Below, in pieces: positions 1 to 12,789 of a stretch of 64,000 bases of DNA. The stretch is taken from assembly GCA_033060915.1 (NCBI GenBank), contig CM065396.1:3159501-3223500 (forward strand), read 5' to 3'. The notes beneath the pieces were generated by a model. It saw only the letters and a program-made list of their open reading frames with translations. It searched no databases and was not told the DNA's origin. Position 1 is the first letter of the stretch, and every line of letters begins with the position of its first letter. A program made the translations under genes and the position numbers. The DNA comes from Euryodendron excelsum (Eukaryota > Streptophyta > Magnoliopsida > Ericales > Pentaphylacaceae).

Positions 1-289
1 TAATTAGAAGTCATGTATTAGAACCATAACTTAAAATCTAATTGTTCTCCAAAAGATTATTTTTTTTAAATTTGTCATAATTTATAATATAAAGAATGTA
101 GCTACGACTTAAAGTACTAAGTCCTATTTTGAAGCTGTCATGATTCACATCATGCCTTCAAAATACAATTTCAAAAAACCATATGAATTAAAAGTAGGAA
201 ATTGCTAGAAAATTAGTAAAAAACCTCACCATATGCCAAAATCGCTGGGGACCCTAAACCCTATTAAGACGTATCCATTCAACTGATAC

Positions 290-299
290 CTATATATAC
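290..299 (+). promoter_or_regulatory. Candidate TATA box of the 609 gene
   Basis: A CTATATATAC stretch lies about 65 bases before the CT-rich leader and about 310 bases before the first convincing coding start at 609. The spacing fits a plant core promoter with transcription starting near 320-335. The link to the downstream exon is inferred from position only. Confidence 0.4.
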
Positions 300-361
300 A
301 TAACGGCTAGTTATCCCATTCCTTTCCCAACTCTCTTTGTGGTTGCGTTTTCATTCATCAC

Positions 362-363
<2 letters not shown>

Positions 364-399
<36 letters not shown>
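364..399 (+). repeat. (CT)n microsatellite in a 5' leader
   Basis: Eighteen uninterrupted CT dinucleotides sit between the candidate TATA box and the coding start at 609. Pyrimidine-rich CT tracts are common in plant 5' untranslated leaders, which supports this being transcribed leader sequence. Confidence 0.8.
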
Positions 400-402
<3 letters not shown>

Positions 403-490
403 GAATTTTTTGGGGAAAGAAAGCGGTTTTCCGACCACTGAAAGTATTTGCTTTGTCAATCAAGAAAAGGGCCTGAAGGGTTTGTACTTA

Positions 491-520
491 ATGGGTCATA
501 ATGAGATTGTTCCGAGTTGA
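491..520 (+). other. Short upstream ORF in the leader
   Basis: An ATG followed by eight further codons and a TGA stop lies in the inferred 5' leader, about 90 bases before the ATG at 609. It could lower translation of the main ORF, but nothing in the sequence shows that it is used. Confidence 0.3.
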
Positions 521-608
521 AGTTCTTAATGTAGAAAACTAATAAGAGGAGAGGGGGTTCTCAACGGCGCAGCCGCCTACTGGGAAGTTGAGGTCTCTAG
601 GGTCTCCG

Positions 609-725
609 ATGAGGCCGCTTTCAAAAAAGAAGCGGTCTTTGCCTCAAGCCAAAGCTGATCTCTTCCATTTCATTCACAGAATGCCTTCCGGCGACTCTCC
701 CTATTTTAGGACCAAACCTGTTCAG
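609..725 (+). CDS. First exon of an MS5/SDI-like TPR protein (partial)
   Basis: The exon encodes 39 residues from the ATG at 609 to a CAG|GT splice donor at 725/726. Residues 18-39 contain the run FHFIHRMPSGDSPY followed by FRTKPVQ. This matches the conserved N-terminal block of the plant MALE STERILE 5 / POLLENLESS3 and SULFUR DEFICIENCY-INDUCED family, where an FHxIHKxPxGDSPYxRAK-type motif precedes the first TPR repeats. Family members are TPR scaffold proteins acting in meiotic exit (MS5) or sulfur-starvation responses (SDI). Residues 5-9 form a basic patch (SKKKR). A TATA box, CT leader and short upstream ORF precede it. The next exon, expected to open with a Leu-Val/Ile-Asp/Glu-Lys-Asp-Pro stretch, was not recognised in the window. 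The gene therefore has a very long intron, is truncated, or is a relic. Confidence 0.6.
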
Positions 726-3094
726 GTCAGAAGCTTTTAAACTGTGTGATTACGTTAATTGGTTCTTGTTTTTGGTGCGTTTGAAATTTGAATTGAATTA
801 CAAGTTCATGTTATTGGATGTTTGTTTTCCAAGAGTTACTGTTTTCTTTGTTACTCTGTTTCTGTGCTTCTCATTTTTGTTTTTTCTTTCCAAATCTTTG
901 GTGAATGAATGTACTTTATACGGGTTTCAAAATTTATCATCTTTGTGGGACTTTTCCATCTGATTTATGAAAATTCAAGCTGACCCCAATCGTTTTTTAT
1001 GTTTTATATGGAATCCTTTCCTTGTAAAACTTGATTTTCTTGGACCTTTTAGTTAGCAAGTTGAAAGCATCTGGAATTTTGTGAGAAAGTATGTTTACTT
1101 TTTATTCATGTAGGGTCGATCATCTAGACTTTTCTTGATCAATGTTGAGTGAAATCATTGTTATCTAACCTTCCAAAAAAAAAAAAAAATCATAGTTTTC
1201 GACTCATTCTTGATTTATTTCGGTGATGATTACCAAACACTTCTATTGCTCCTGATATACCCTTTGCTTTGGCCTGATATTTGAAAATAGTCAAACTCTC
1301 TAGTATAATTGTTTTGTTTGATTAGCAGGCCACCCACTTAAAATTTTAGGGTAAAATATCGAGTGAATACATCATTTTCTTCATATCCCACTATAGTCAT
1401 TATACATTTTTCTGAGCAAAATAAGTTGAAATCTTATCGATGTTCGAATCATTATACATTTTTCTGAGCAAAATAAGATGAAATCTAATCGATGCTCAAA
1501 TTGATTCTTCTTGTTTTTCTATTATCCATTTATGATTTATGGTTTAGAGTTACTTTGGTCAAATCTGTCGACTATCTAGGACTCAAGTAGGGGCTGATTG
1601 TCAACTAGAATCTGTACCAGCTGGCATGTTATTTTGGTTTTTGTTCTTTTTCTGGCTCTAATTCAATTTTCAATTTATATATCAAATAGTATTGGCAGTT
1701 GTGGCACTTAATTGCCTACCAATTGTTGCACATTGGTTTAGTTGAGGTTTTGGGTTTACTTTTTCAGCTGAAGTCTGGGTTCTATTGTTCTAGGTGGACT
1801 GTACTCCTTGGTCTATATATTGTTGGCCTTACATGTTCCAATCTGATGTGGACGGGATTCTATTGTTTGAAGCAGTGGTTGTTGTACTTGTGGCCATAAA
1901 TCTGAAGAAATAATCAAACATTGACTCACTGTGAGGATTCCAATTCTTTTGGGACACCAAGTTATGTTACTTTCCTCTTTGGGAACCGTTCCCTTTCTTT
2001 CTATTTGTTGTTCATTTTATTTACTTTTTATTCCTGGGTCAGGGTTGGATTATGTTGATTTTTACTCATTTACTGATATATGAAATGGGACCTTTCAAAA
2101 TTTTTAGTAGTTTCGTTGTTTACAATTTACATGAAATTGCTGCAGGGGCCTTATGGTTTGTGTTAGACATTTCAAATTCGAAAATCTTTGTGCTAGTCAA
2201 AGGTTTATTGTATGTTTCTATGGTGGTTCTCTTGTCCTTCTAATGGAATTTTCATATGAAGTTTATAGCTTGTGAGAGCCCTGTCTCTGGGCATTTCATT
2301 TAATATTTCCTCTCAATAGGTTTTTCCTACTTCTTTGCCGAAATTTGCAGATAGTTGTGGTCTAGAATTGTAGCTTCTAGGTGAGTTGGCAAGGTGGTGT
2401 TTGGAAACATTCCACATGGATAGTTATCTTCTTTTTTTTTTTTTTTGCAGCAGTCTAGAAGTGGATGGGATTGCAGGGTTTGCATCTTTTGGTGTTGTTC
2501 AGGAAGGACACACATTCGTTTTGGCCTTTTTTCTTCTTTTCAATTTAATTTTTTTTCCTTCCCCCAACCCCCTTCTCCAGCTTCATGGTGGTGCTAGTGG
2601 CCCTTAACCAATTTCGTTGTTTGTTGCACATTATAGGTAGGCAGAGTTCAGATAAAAAAGATGAATGAAACACTGAATGACCTTAAACATTATTTGACTA
2701 ACAAATAAAGATCATGCTTATTCATTTCTTCCATTGCTATGATGTTTTTGTTTTTATTTTGTTTTTGTTATTGAAAAATAAAAATAAAAGCACAAAGGTT
2801 TTTGTGATTTATGCATATTTGAAGAGTTCATGACATCTATGCTTAATTTCATATGATGAGAGTAATGTAAATGGTGTTAGTCTAAAACTAGTGTGCATAA
2901 CTAATGTTTATTTCTTTACTCTTAGTTTTGAGTGATGTCTTTCATGATTATAAACCTAGTGTTCACTGTGCACACTTGGTGCGATTGACTTGATTGAAAC
3001 ATGTATGTGTGTTTTATTAGTTTGATTATTCTCACGTTCTAAGAGAAAATTGCATACTCGATTGACCAAAAATCATGTTTCCCATCTCCTTCAT
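726..3094. other. Intron-like non-coding DNA
   Basis: The segment is T-rich with no ORF that looks like a conserved protein. It contains a short A-run (about 1178-1190), a 20-base-scale duplicated phrase near 1398 and 1453 (ATTTTTCTGAGCAAAATAAG), and one of three diverged copies of a phrase near 2355-2425 that recurs at 3896 and 3979. It follows a splice donor and is best read as intron or degraded intergenic DNA. Confidence 0.5.
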
Positions 3095-3407
3095 TATTCC
3101 CTCATGCTTGTGGTGAAGAAAAAGAAAAAGAAAAAAAAAATCGCATGATGGAAAGGGCTACCTATGAGTATGTGTGAAAACCACTATGGATGTATATCAA
3201 AATATACACTCTCTAGGTAAAATCATAGAAAGGGCTACCATATTCAATATTCCCTCATGCTTGTGGTGAAGAAAAAAAGAAAAGAAACAAAAAAAAAATC
3301 GCATGATGGAAAGGGCTACCTATGAGTATTTGTGAAAGCCGCTATGGATGTATATCAAAATATGCACCCTCTAGGTAAAATCATAGAAAGGGCTACCATA
3401 TTCAATA
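3095..3407. repeat. Tandem duplication, about 153 bp x 2
   Basis: Two adjacent copies begin with TATTCCCTCATGCTTGTGG at 3095 and 3248. Each contains an A/AG-rich run, then ATCGCATGATGGAAAGGGC and a closing GGGCTACCATATTCAATA. The copies differ at a modest number of positions, so the duplication is old but not ancient. No coding potential was seen. Confidence 0.85.
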
Positions 3408-4257
3408 GTGTGAAAACCACCACATGATTGCAAGAACAAAAGAAAATTCTTACTCAAAGGAAGAATTATGGATGTGGTTGGCATTATCAAATTGAAGGAG
3501 AGTTTCCATTGAATATCCTACAAACATGATTGGTTTGACTTCTAGTAGTGTGAATTGATCCAGAATTTGAATAATCTTATTAATATTCATTACTACTATT
3601 GTTTTATACTCAAGTCTCATATTTGCGGGATCTAAGGAGTCGTGAGGGGCCCCCCTCTGTTGCTCTTTCTAACTCATATTTATGCTGATTTTGTGCCATG
3701 CTAAAAGTTGGCATTCCTATACTTCCCAGATGGTGCTGTCACTAATGTTAGGAACACTAAATGTGTTGTCACTAGTGTTGAGGTATGATCTAGAGGAATG
3801 TTGCACTTGTGGTTATGGCTTGCGAGAACACTCCCGCTGTCTTTTGGTTGTCATTTAATATTTGTTGTCAATTTTTCTTGCCCTTTTGTACCAAAATTTT
3901 CAAATCCTTGTGGCCTAGCATCATAGATGAGCTAGTAGATGGTGATGGAAACATTTCAGATTCCTCCTTGATGACCAGAAATTTTCTGACCCTTGTGGTC
4001 TAGCATTGTTGATGAGCCTGACAAGATGGTGATGGAAACATTCAATAATCCTTCTGGATGCTTATGTTGCCATTCCATTTAGTTGCTCATCTTTCCTTCT
4101 TGCTTCTCGTTGTTTCAATTTTGTCCTTTTCTTTCTTCCACTCTGGTATGTGTACTTTGTTGTACTGCTTGTGAGTTTCTTTTAGCAAAAGACTAGACAT
4201 ATATGAGATTAAGTGGACATCAATCTTTTCTTTCTTTCTGCTCTTGTTCAGGATATT

Positions 4258-4297
<40 letters not shown>

Positions 4298-6138
4298 GTC
4301 ATCTATCTTCTTTTCAATTCTTTTTTTTTTCCCTGTTCCCCTTCTCTGGATTTTGTGGATCTTCTTGTAGTCCATAACAAAATTTGCTTGATTACAGCAG
4401 TTCTGAGGGGATAATTGGAGGAACCTGCATTGGAGATGGATGGCCATTAACCAATATTTCCTGATAGAATATGTTAGATATTTTGGAATTCTTTGTTCTT
4501 GTTTCTAGGTGCAAGTTAGCTCTAGTTGTTTTTTTTTAAATTTATTTATTTTTATAATTATTAGAAGATGCACTATAATTGCTTGTTTGCAGTCTTTGTA
4601 GGTTTTGAGAAAGCTCGACTGTGTGGTGTTGGGTCACATTTTGAGTACATTCTCTTGTTACCCTTAGATCATGAACCAATCTAGATTAAATTTTTATATT
4701 TCGTAGCTTTAAGAACATGACACATGCTTATTAACTGTCATTTTCTTCTCTTTTTTACTTGTCTATGTTTAGCAGTTCTTTCCAACTGTTTGGGTGACAA
4801 ATTTGGGGCATCAGATTTCTCATTGGCTTTCACATCTCTTACACCTGGTTTGAAGCATTTTCTCTTTTTTTAACTCTGGTGATCGTACTAGTTTGTTTAC
4901 GTCTGCATTGCAACAATTGAGATTGACCTCTCCTTTTTTTTCCATTTGTAGTGTGTTCTGAGGATCACATCTTTTTCTCTGAATATATTGGTCCTTGTTG
5001 CCCAGAGATCCAAAGTGTTGAGAAGTAATTTGCAAGGAAGCATGTGAGTATGGCTATTTGTGGTTTATAATTGAGATAAAGCTTTTGGTTCAGATTCCCT
5101 GTGGAAAATACCTTAGGTATTGTTCGACATTTTGGGTTGGTTGTAGCATATATTGTGTAGATAGAAGAGTGTCACCATAGAAGGACACCAAAACATCTGT
5201 CCTGGTTATCTTTTCAGTCATAATTTAGTACTATCCTATCCTGCTAGTCAATTTTTTAATCTTGCAGGTTCTTATTGCTTTGACACGCCCCTAGATGTTG
5301 TGCAAACTGTGTTCTGCATTTCTAATTTTTATTCTTTCCTTTGTTCCACTGCTGCTTTGCTTCGTCACTTCTATCCTTCTCTGTTTTTACCCCATTTTGC
5401 TCTTGTGCAGTTGTTTGTTAGTTTATGATATTTGCATAATTGTTTTGGTGGCCGTTTACTTTTGTAGTGCTTTGCAAAACATGTGCATGTCCTTACATTT
5501 GAGGAGTCTATTATGATTTATCCTTATCGCAATTATTTTTATCACTTTTAGTTTTTTGAAAATTGTTATTATGGTCATTCGTGAGAATTCCATGCAATGC
5601 ATATTTGGTTTTGGTCTCTTTTTTCCCTACATTTTAGGCATTTTAGCTTCTTGCTTGGAATATTGTTTTCTTTTTCTTCTTTTTTTTTTTCTTTCTTTCT
5701 AGTACTAATCTAGATGCATTTGAAACTCGTTTTATTTTTTCTAGATGGATTCACTTTTTGCATATTTGCTGTATAAACCAGACATGAACTGGGGTTGGGT
5801 GGCCATTTATTCCCTGTTTCCTCTGGTTGCCAGTTTCCTTTTTCTACCTTTAGGGTTGTGTTAGAATGTATATATCTCTCTCATTTGCAAGCCATTATGT
5901 CATGCAGTTGGTGTGTTTCTGTAAGTATGGGTTGGGTGGCCATGGTTTGCACTTTGCAGTCTTTGGTGTGTTTCATATTAGCAAGTGTTGGTTTCCTACA
6001 TCATGTTGTGCATTCACATCGGTGGTTTTTATATAACCAATATTTTCAGCCAATTCTCAATTTGGAAGTTGCATTATAAAGATCGAACTTAGAAAATGAT
6101 TACGCCTATTATCAATGACAATAACATTATTCTCACAC
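3408..6138. other. Intron-like DNA with diverged repeats and a (CT)n tract
   Basis: No recognisable exon was seen. Two diverged copies of a CTTGTGGYCTAGCAT...GATGGTGATGGAAACATT phrase lie at about 3896-3958 and 3979-4042, related to a third near 2355-2425. A pure (CT)n tract occupies 4259-4296; the Arg/Glu-rich ORFs read from its opposite strand are low-complexity artefacts. Confidence 0.5.
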
Positions 6139-6535
6139 AAAGGAAAGAATAAAAATCGCCTGTTTGAGAATCGCCCTTTGTTAAATCCTAGGCACCACCT
6201 CCGTCCTCTTTTTTGTAACTCACATCTCTGGTAGTCTTGTTACATGCCAAAATTTTGTGATTCTTCCACGTTTTAGAGGGTGTTGTCACTAGTGATGGGA
6301 ACTCTTACATAGTATGTAGCATGGTTAACTTGGTTGTTTTGTGAGTTTTTCTATCAATTTGTAATTTTGTGTTTTTGGGTTATTTTCGCACAGACGAAAG
6401 ACTAAAAATTACCTTTTTGAGAATCGCCCTTTGTTAAATTCTAGGCACCACCTTTCCTCCTTTTTGTAACTCATGTCTCCGGTAGTCTTGTTGCATGTTG
6501 TTGCATGCTGAAATTTTGTCATTCTTGGTGTTGTC
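6139..6535. repeat. Direct repeat, two diverged copies about 256 bp apart
   Basis: The phrase GAGAATCGCCCTTTGTTAAAT, followed by TAGGCACCACC and then GGTAGTCTTGTTRCATG and a TGTTGTCACYRGT ending, occurs at about 6139-6300 and again at about 6395-6535. The second copy has a small internal duplication of TGTTGCATG. This looks like a segmental duplication in non-coding DNA; its origin is unknown. Confidence 0.75.
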
Positions 6536-7599
6536 ACCGGTTTGCTCTTTGAATGGTTGTTGCTAGAATAGTTGTTATTGTGGTTTGCTATTTGAATAAC
6601 TGTTGCTGGATTAGTCGTTCCTAAACATGAGGTATCTTGTTGTGCAATTTTCTGCAGGGAATTGATACTTGTATTTGCATTTTTGCTTGTTGAAGTCCTA
6701 ATATTTAAGTACTAAGAAGTAAGTTTATCTTTAAGATAACTTGGATATGCCTGTTGCTTTGTAATAGTAATGAAATTCTATCACATAAACTAGAAAGACA
6801 GTGCGCTGATTTTCATAATTAATTGAAGAGGGAAAAAACTGTCATTTTAATCAAGGATCAAAATTTCATTTTGATACACTGTTTCGGTAATGCTCGATGT
6901 CGGAAAGATGATGCAAACGGAGAAAAAAAATGGAAACACAAGGAAACATGAATATAACTTTACACGTGTATTTTTAAAGTTAACAAAATTAATAGTTGAA
7001 CATGTTGTAGTGTTATATAATCATTTACATTAGAGAAGACCATGATAGCATTGAACAGTAAGTGCTAATATGTACAAATAATAGTTAAAGACTTAGTTCT
7101 AATAATTTCACCACTCATTTATAAAATGATTCTATCCTACAATATTATAAGATAATAGTTATGCTTTTCTTTAATAATACATTTGTTCTGAAATAAGTAC
7201 CTCAAAATTTTGCCTAAATTAGTTATAGTAACAACAAATAAAATCTCTCATCAAGTAGTAAAAAAACATAAATCATGATAATTGTAATATTAATAATAAA
7301 AAGAAGGGGGCCATAAACGATAATCAAAATTGTCAAATACGTGTCCTATTAGCTTGATTGGAGTAGCATAAAAGCTATTGGACAAAAGTAGAGAGGAAGT
7401 GGGTTTGCTGGTGCATTTCTATAGTCAGCTTGTCATTGATATGCATATAGGATTGTAGTAAGGTGACTCGCTATCTCTGTTTTCTTTATTCTTGGTTTGA
7501 AGTTTTTAGTAGAATGATGGATATGGTGGTGTAGGTTGGCTTTTTTTAGGGTTTTATCTTTTATGAGGCAAGGCATAATAGTTGGGTTACCTTCGTCAT
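6536..7599. other. AT-rich non-coding DNA
   Basis: Strongly AT-rich from about 6,840 to 7,320, with no ORF or recognised repeat family. Nothing gene-like was seen before the LINE fragment. Confidence 0.4.
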
Positions 7600-8170
7600 A
7601 CCGCGCTTGGCTTGAGGCTGTGTCCCAACTAAGTGTGAATTTGGTGAAATAAGCGATTATGCCACTCAGGGAAGTCTCAAACCTATTTGGAATAGTTCAC
7701 CTACCTACTTTTTGTCTCTTTTTACTATTTTGGTCTCTGTTGCCAAGAGATTAGAGAAGTACAAAGGGTCGTCTTGTTGAGGGGGCATAGGGGGAAGAAT
7801 TTAAATATCATTTGGGGTGGATTGGTGTGTGATGTGTGCTCCTTTTAGAGGAGGGTTGAGAATTAGGAGGTTGGAGGTGTTCAACCAAGCTTTGTTGGGA
7901 AAATGGCTTTGGAGGTATGGTTGTGAGAGGAAGAGGCGTTGGAGGTGGTGGTGGTTGCTAAGTATGGCTCTATATGGGTGATTGGGCCTTAATGGAGGTT
8001 TCAATGACTTACGGAGTGGGTTTGGAAAGGGGGGGGAGGTGGGTTTAGTTTCGAAGATTTACCCCTTTTGTGATTGGAAATAGGGAAAAGATCCAGTTTG
8101 GAAGCATCTGTGGTGCGAGGATGAGACTTTGGTGGCGTTGAGTATTTTATAAGTGAAGGCAATCAAATCT
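7600..8170 (+). pseudogene. LINE (L1-type) reverse-transcriptase C-terminal fragment
   Basis: Read across several frames with stops, the segment matches the 3' part of plant L1 ORF2. A piece around 7605-7680 resembles the RT thumb (LEAVSQLSVNLVK, then a stop, then a Met-Pro-leading stretch). Around 7703-7760 lies PTYFLSLFTILVSVAKRLEK, a hallmark of plant LINE ORF2, and around 7865-7925 lies EVFNQALLGKWLWR. Further GK/W pieces of the zinc-binding C-terminal region follow to about 8165. The LINE signature between the first two pieces is shortened, and frameshifts and stops are frequent, so it cannot be active. It is a 5'-truncated, decayed insertion; its precise ends were not found. Confidence 0.8.
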
Positions 8171-8189
8171 TCTAGGATGTGGATAAACC

Positions 8190-9960
8190 AAACATCCCAA
8201 GTCTAGTTCATAAGTATATGTACAAGACCTAAACATTCTCTCTCATAATCTTTTTCTTCTTCTTCTTTCCCCATTTTCTCAATAACCAAACAAGCTCCCT
8301 ATAGCCATTTTCCAAATCCTCACTACCCTCACCCACCAGCCACCACCACAACCTGAGGCCACCTTTTACCTGCCAAAAAATGATCCGGTCGGCCAACCCA
8401 ATTTCTTGCCATAACTAAAAAAAATAAACAACCTAAATACCACTCATTCTCTAGATTTTGTGAGGTTTGTTCAAGGACCAAGGCTTAGGACTTCATTTTG
8501 AGGTGGATTAGAAGCATCTAATCCATATGAATCTCTCTTAAATATCCTAGTTTTGAGGTTCACATTTTTTGTGAGGATGCTTTTGCATGAGGGTAAATGA
8601 TTTATTTGATGATTGGATTAAAGATTGATGTTTGGGCAAATCTAGGGTTTGCATGTGATGTGAATTTGTCGATTTTGGTGCTAGGGAATTTGTATGTTGA
8701 AATTGAATTGATTAATGAAAAATTGGGTGTCAATAAATATGGATAATAAATTGTTGAATTTTATAAATCGATTTTAGTGGTGTTGTGTAATTAGAAGGTA
8801 TTATGAAAAACTTGAAAATGGGTCTCGTGGTTTAAATGGATGGATAAGTGTTATTTTGAGGTGTCTATGAAATTGATGAAACAAATGGAGTAAGATTGGA
8901 AAATTGTAGTGCCTTGAGTTAGATTTGTAAATTTTAAGAGTATAGTAGATTGTGGCAAGTTATAGAAAGATGTAACGTTGAAAGTTCCAATTAATTCTAA
9001 TGCCATAGGAATGCTAATTGGTCTTTATGCTATGAAGATAATTGAGATAATGTAGTTTTCATTGATGGCACTTGGTTGAGTTTCATGGGATGGCATTAGT
9101 GTTCATATGTTCAAGTTTTCACTTCGAAGCTTCAAGTGGCTATGTGTAGGAAGGTTTCAAGGTGATACTTAAAGAGCTGTCTTGGTTTGGGAGGACTAAT
9201 TTAAAGTGGAGTTGTATTTAAAAGCTTATCAAACTCTCACTAAATTGGAATTGAGATGTCCTTTTCCTATTAGGTGTGTAAAGGTCGACCTTGAAGTGTA
9301 GCAACAAGGCTTGGGTGACCTATTCTACCATCACAATCTTTGATGTTGATTCCTTCTTTTGCATATCTCTTATACCTTGCATATTGTCCAAGTTAATTCC
9401 CTAACTCATTATTCACTTACTCTTGGGTTAGCTCCGGAAAAATCAACTTATATTCATATGAACTAACACTTACTGTTTGTGCTTTGCTCGTGTATTTTTG
9501 GGGGTTAGTTAGACCATGGAAACTAACATTTTTAGATTTTATTAAAATATGATTCTAGATTTGTATTTTATGTTGAAAGGAAAGGTCAAATTATTTATTT
9601 GTTTATGAAAATGTTACTTGTATGTTTATTAAATGGCTTTTGTTCTCAAAGTTGTGATGGAAATGATTTTTATTTTGAAATGTTCCAAATGAGTTATTTT
9701 AAATGTTTTCCCATGAGCTCATACCCAATGGTAGTCGTTGGGCCACAAAGGCCAATATGGTAAGGGACATTACGAGCCGATGCTAAAAAGGGCCCTGGGA
9801 CCTTATTTGTAACGGGCTTTATGGGCAATATACTATGATGCTATACACCATGCATGGTCAGATATGCTCGTGGGTAACGATAGCATGTGACCACCTTCGC
9901 GTGAGCAAAGAAGTATTGATATGGAGGCAGAGACATATATAAATACAGGATACGACAATT
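8190..9960. other. Non-coding DNA, possibly LTR-derived
   Basis: No protein similarity was seen. The pyrimidine-rich block near 8,220-8,350 followed 1.4 kb later by a GAGCTCAT...GGGCC-rich stretch (9,715-9,880) resembles in layout the LTRs of the chromovirus at 43-53 kb. Base-level similarity is weak, and this is only a suggestion. Confidence 0.2.
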
Positions 9961-10289
9961 TCAAAAAAAGCAAAACAAGGACACAGCATGATAGAAAAAT
10001 ATATGTATTTTATTATATTTAAATAATAAATAATAACAATATTTAAATATTATTCTAGAAGTTTTTTTCGTACCTTCCAAAAGTATATTTAAATGAATAC
10101 GTGTGCAATACAAAGGCCGATATTAGATAGTTTATTGCGCACTTGCTTAACTGTACAATTTAATATGCTTGCCTTCCCCTCTCTCCTCTTTAAACCACAA
10201 CATATTAGTTTCACATGGCTCGTCAGTGATCAGACTCATTGGGGTTTGAAAAGGTGTTCTCTCCCCTCTCTCTCTGTCTCGAGACACAT

Positions 10290-10530
10290 GTACGTCAGAT
10301 CTCCTTCGTGCTCCTCTTCCTCCTCCTTCATCGCGGCTTGTCGCTCTTCTTACTTTGCTGCTTTGCTGTAGTTGCTCTTCCTTCTTCCTTCTTCCTTCTT
10401 TTGCTACTGCTGCTGCTGCTTCTTTTTCCTTCGCTGTTGTTGCTTCTCTTCTTCTTACTTTGGTAATTCTTCTTCTTCTTTCAATGATTCTTATCTTCTT
10501 CATCTTCTTCTTCTTTGGTATCTGATTTTG
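10290..10530. repeat. CTT/CTG-rich low-complexity block
   Basis: The plus strand is a long pyrimidine-rich run of imperfect TTC, CTT and CTG units. Both strands read as apparent ORFs (Leu/Ser-rich forward, Lys/Arg/Glu-rich reverse), which are consequences of base composition. A very similar block lies inside the DNA-transposon-like insertion at 22,356-23,378. Sequence further on (10,670-10,740) has GTGTCGGACACAT-type palindromes typical of DNA-transposon ends. Confidence 0.75.
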
Positions 10531-12789
10531 GTTTGCTGAAAAGAAGAAAGAGATCAATTAATGCAATTTATGGTCCAATTTCTTAAGAAACGTGTTTGAG
10601 GCCTGCTTCAGTTGTCCAGACAATAAAAATAATAAAAAAATATTACACTCCACTTTGTGCATCTAACATGTGTCTACCTGTGTCCATGGCGTATTTGTGT
10701 TAGATACGTGTCGGACACATAGACGGCAGCCAAAGTGTTGTGTTTGTGCTTCATAGGTCGTTGGGTGTCTATTGTGGTTGCGAGTTGTGTAAATGCATGA
10801 TCTATAATGGCATATGACACTTGTTTTGGAAATGAGAGAACTTAATTGCAGTTTGATATTCATTTGAAAGTCTTAAGATTGATCATTACAAAAAGTAAAT
10901 AGGGGCAAAGATTTGTCTACTTTAAGTTCTCATACTTCTTTTGGGATTGTACTGTTGAACTCAATAAAAGCTGAAGTTTTATTAATTGTCTTTGGGTATG
11001 CACACTCACTAAGCTCTAGCTCATCCTTCTTATTTGTTTCCTTTAAGACCTTTTAAGTTTTGCTTGGTGGCTCATCTTGACTTAACAGAAGGGTATGTTT
11101 GATCCAGAGGTGGGTTTAACAAGTGATTGTTGGGATTTACTGGTTATTTCGATGAGACAAGGGTTATAGAAATTTTGCACTCTTTTGGATGAATATGGTG
11201 GATGTTGAGAGTTGAATATTCAGATGATTTCAAATGCAGAATCGGTGAGTAGGTGCTTTGCGTGTATGTGGTCTGCCCTCTTAGTGGGGTTCACCTTGCT
11301 TTGATTGGGTTGTGAGTCTTGTGACATTTTAGGTATCAAACTTTTAGGTTTTTAATTCTATAGACAAAGTGTCATAGGGTGTTGTAAGTGGGGACTACGA
11401 TGTGATGTGATGATTTACAAATCGAAAAGTTGTATATTTATAGGTTTGGGTTAAATGCTTTTAGATGGCATAATAGAATATATTCTTGAAAGTGGTCTAG
11501 GGTCCAAATATTCTTGTAAGCATTATCTATTTAGGAATACTTATGAGATTACCATATTATATGAATCTGAATTTAATCCTTGTAGATGGTCTATAATGAG
11601 GGATATATAAATTGTAGTGATAGGTTGTATTTCAAAGTTATCAGAAATAGGTTAACTTATTTTAAAGTTTCATGATGTTGATGGTTTTATTAGAGTATTA
11701 CCTTTGAATAGGAGACATCACCTATGTAATGGATCAGTGAGATTTTAATGACATTCTAAAAGATTATAATAGTAAGTTTTGATATTTAAAGAATGATTAT
11801 GATAAGAGAATGTTGTGAGGTTTTATTGATATGCTTGTCCAATTTGATGGCAAGTGCTACAAGATACATCTTTAACAAAATTAGAAATATAAGCTCTAGA
11901 AGACAATATTTCTAGGCAAATATTATCATATTCAACTTTGACATAAGCAAGTGCATTAAAATGGAATGGCATCAATTGTTGGGTGCTAGTAACTAATAGA
12001 TATCTAGTTATTTCTATGGTGATTTTATTGTCAAGATAATAAGAAATGAAACAATTTTGTTTGGGTATCTAGATGTTTCTACATACTTCCAATGGTTTAG
12101 TGCAATTTAGCCTTTGTAGACAAACTTAGTGATCCAATTGGGGATGAAACATTAATATGCATTGGTTAAACGTCAAAAGGTGTCAGATAATTTCTTAGAG
12201 TTCCAATATTTTTACATTTTGTGCTCTCCCAAACTAATGAGGGGATGTTCATTGGTAAAATTTATGAGAGAACTTATATGATTTGATGTGCTATCCGAAA
12301 TTTTGACATGGTAGGAGTATTGACTTCGAAGACTTTTTGCCTAGATAGAAGTTAGAAACTTTTTAGCACAAAATTCTATTAGTCAATGAAATTTGGATAT
12401 TGTGTTTGACATCATTAACTGTTAATTGGAGAGAAAGCTTATACATTGGCGTAGGTATGTTATGATGAGTGTTGGATTTAGGAATGGTCCAAGCTACTTG
12501 TTGGATGTTGATTGGAAAAGTATGTTAATGGATAATGATCGATATTTAAACTTGATTTATCTACATGGGGAGATTGATAACTGTTTAAAAAATCTTTTGG
12601 TGACTTAGCAATCTTGCTAAGCCAATGAATGTAAATATTCGATGACTTAAGGAAATCGATAGTAGGAGTTCGAGTTTATCATTTATAGGACTAAAGTGTA
12701 CCTTAATCATATTGGATAGAGTAAGTCATATGCTTTATAGATTTGCTTATTATTTGGATCATCTCATCCTCGTGGTTTGTTCTTCGTAA
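10531..12789. other. Unresolved AT-rich DNA
   Basis: Contains only short ORFs without recognisable domains, including a 60-codon one at 12,426-12,608. The plus-strand integrase relic that follows suggests that some of this may be decayed polyprotein DNA of the same element, but I could not identify RT or RNase H motifs. Confidence 0.3.

Noticed and set aside
4087..4447. Two Arg-Glu repeat ORFs on the minus strand
   Set aside because: They come from the (CT)n microsatellite at 4,259-4,296.
10147..10557. 136-codon Lys/Arg/Glu-rich minus-strand ORF
   Set aside because: It is the complement of a CTT/TTC/CTG-rich tract; composition alone keeps it open.
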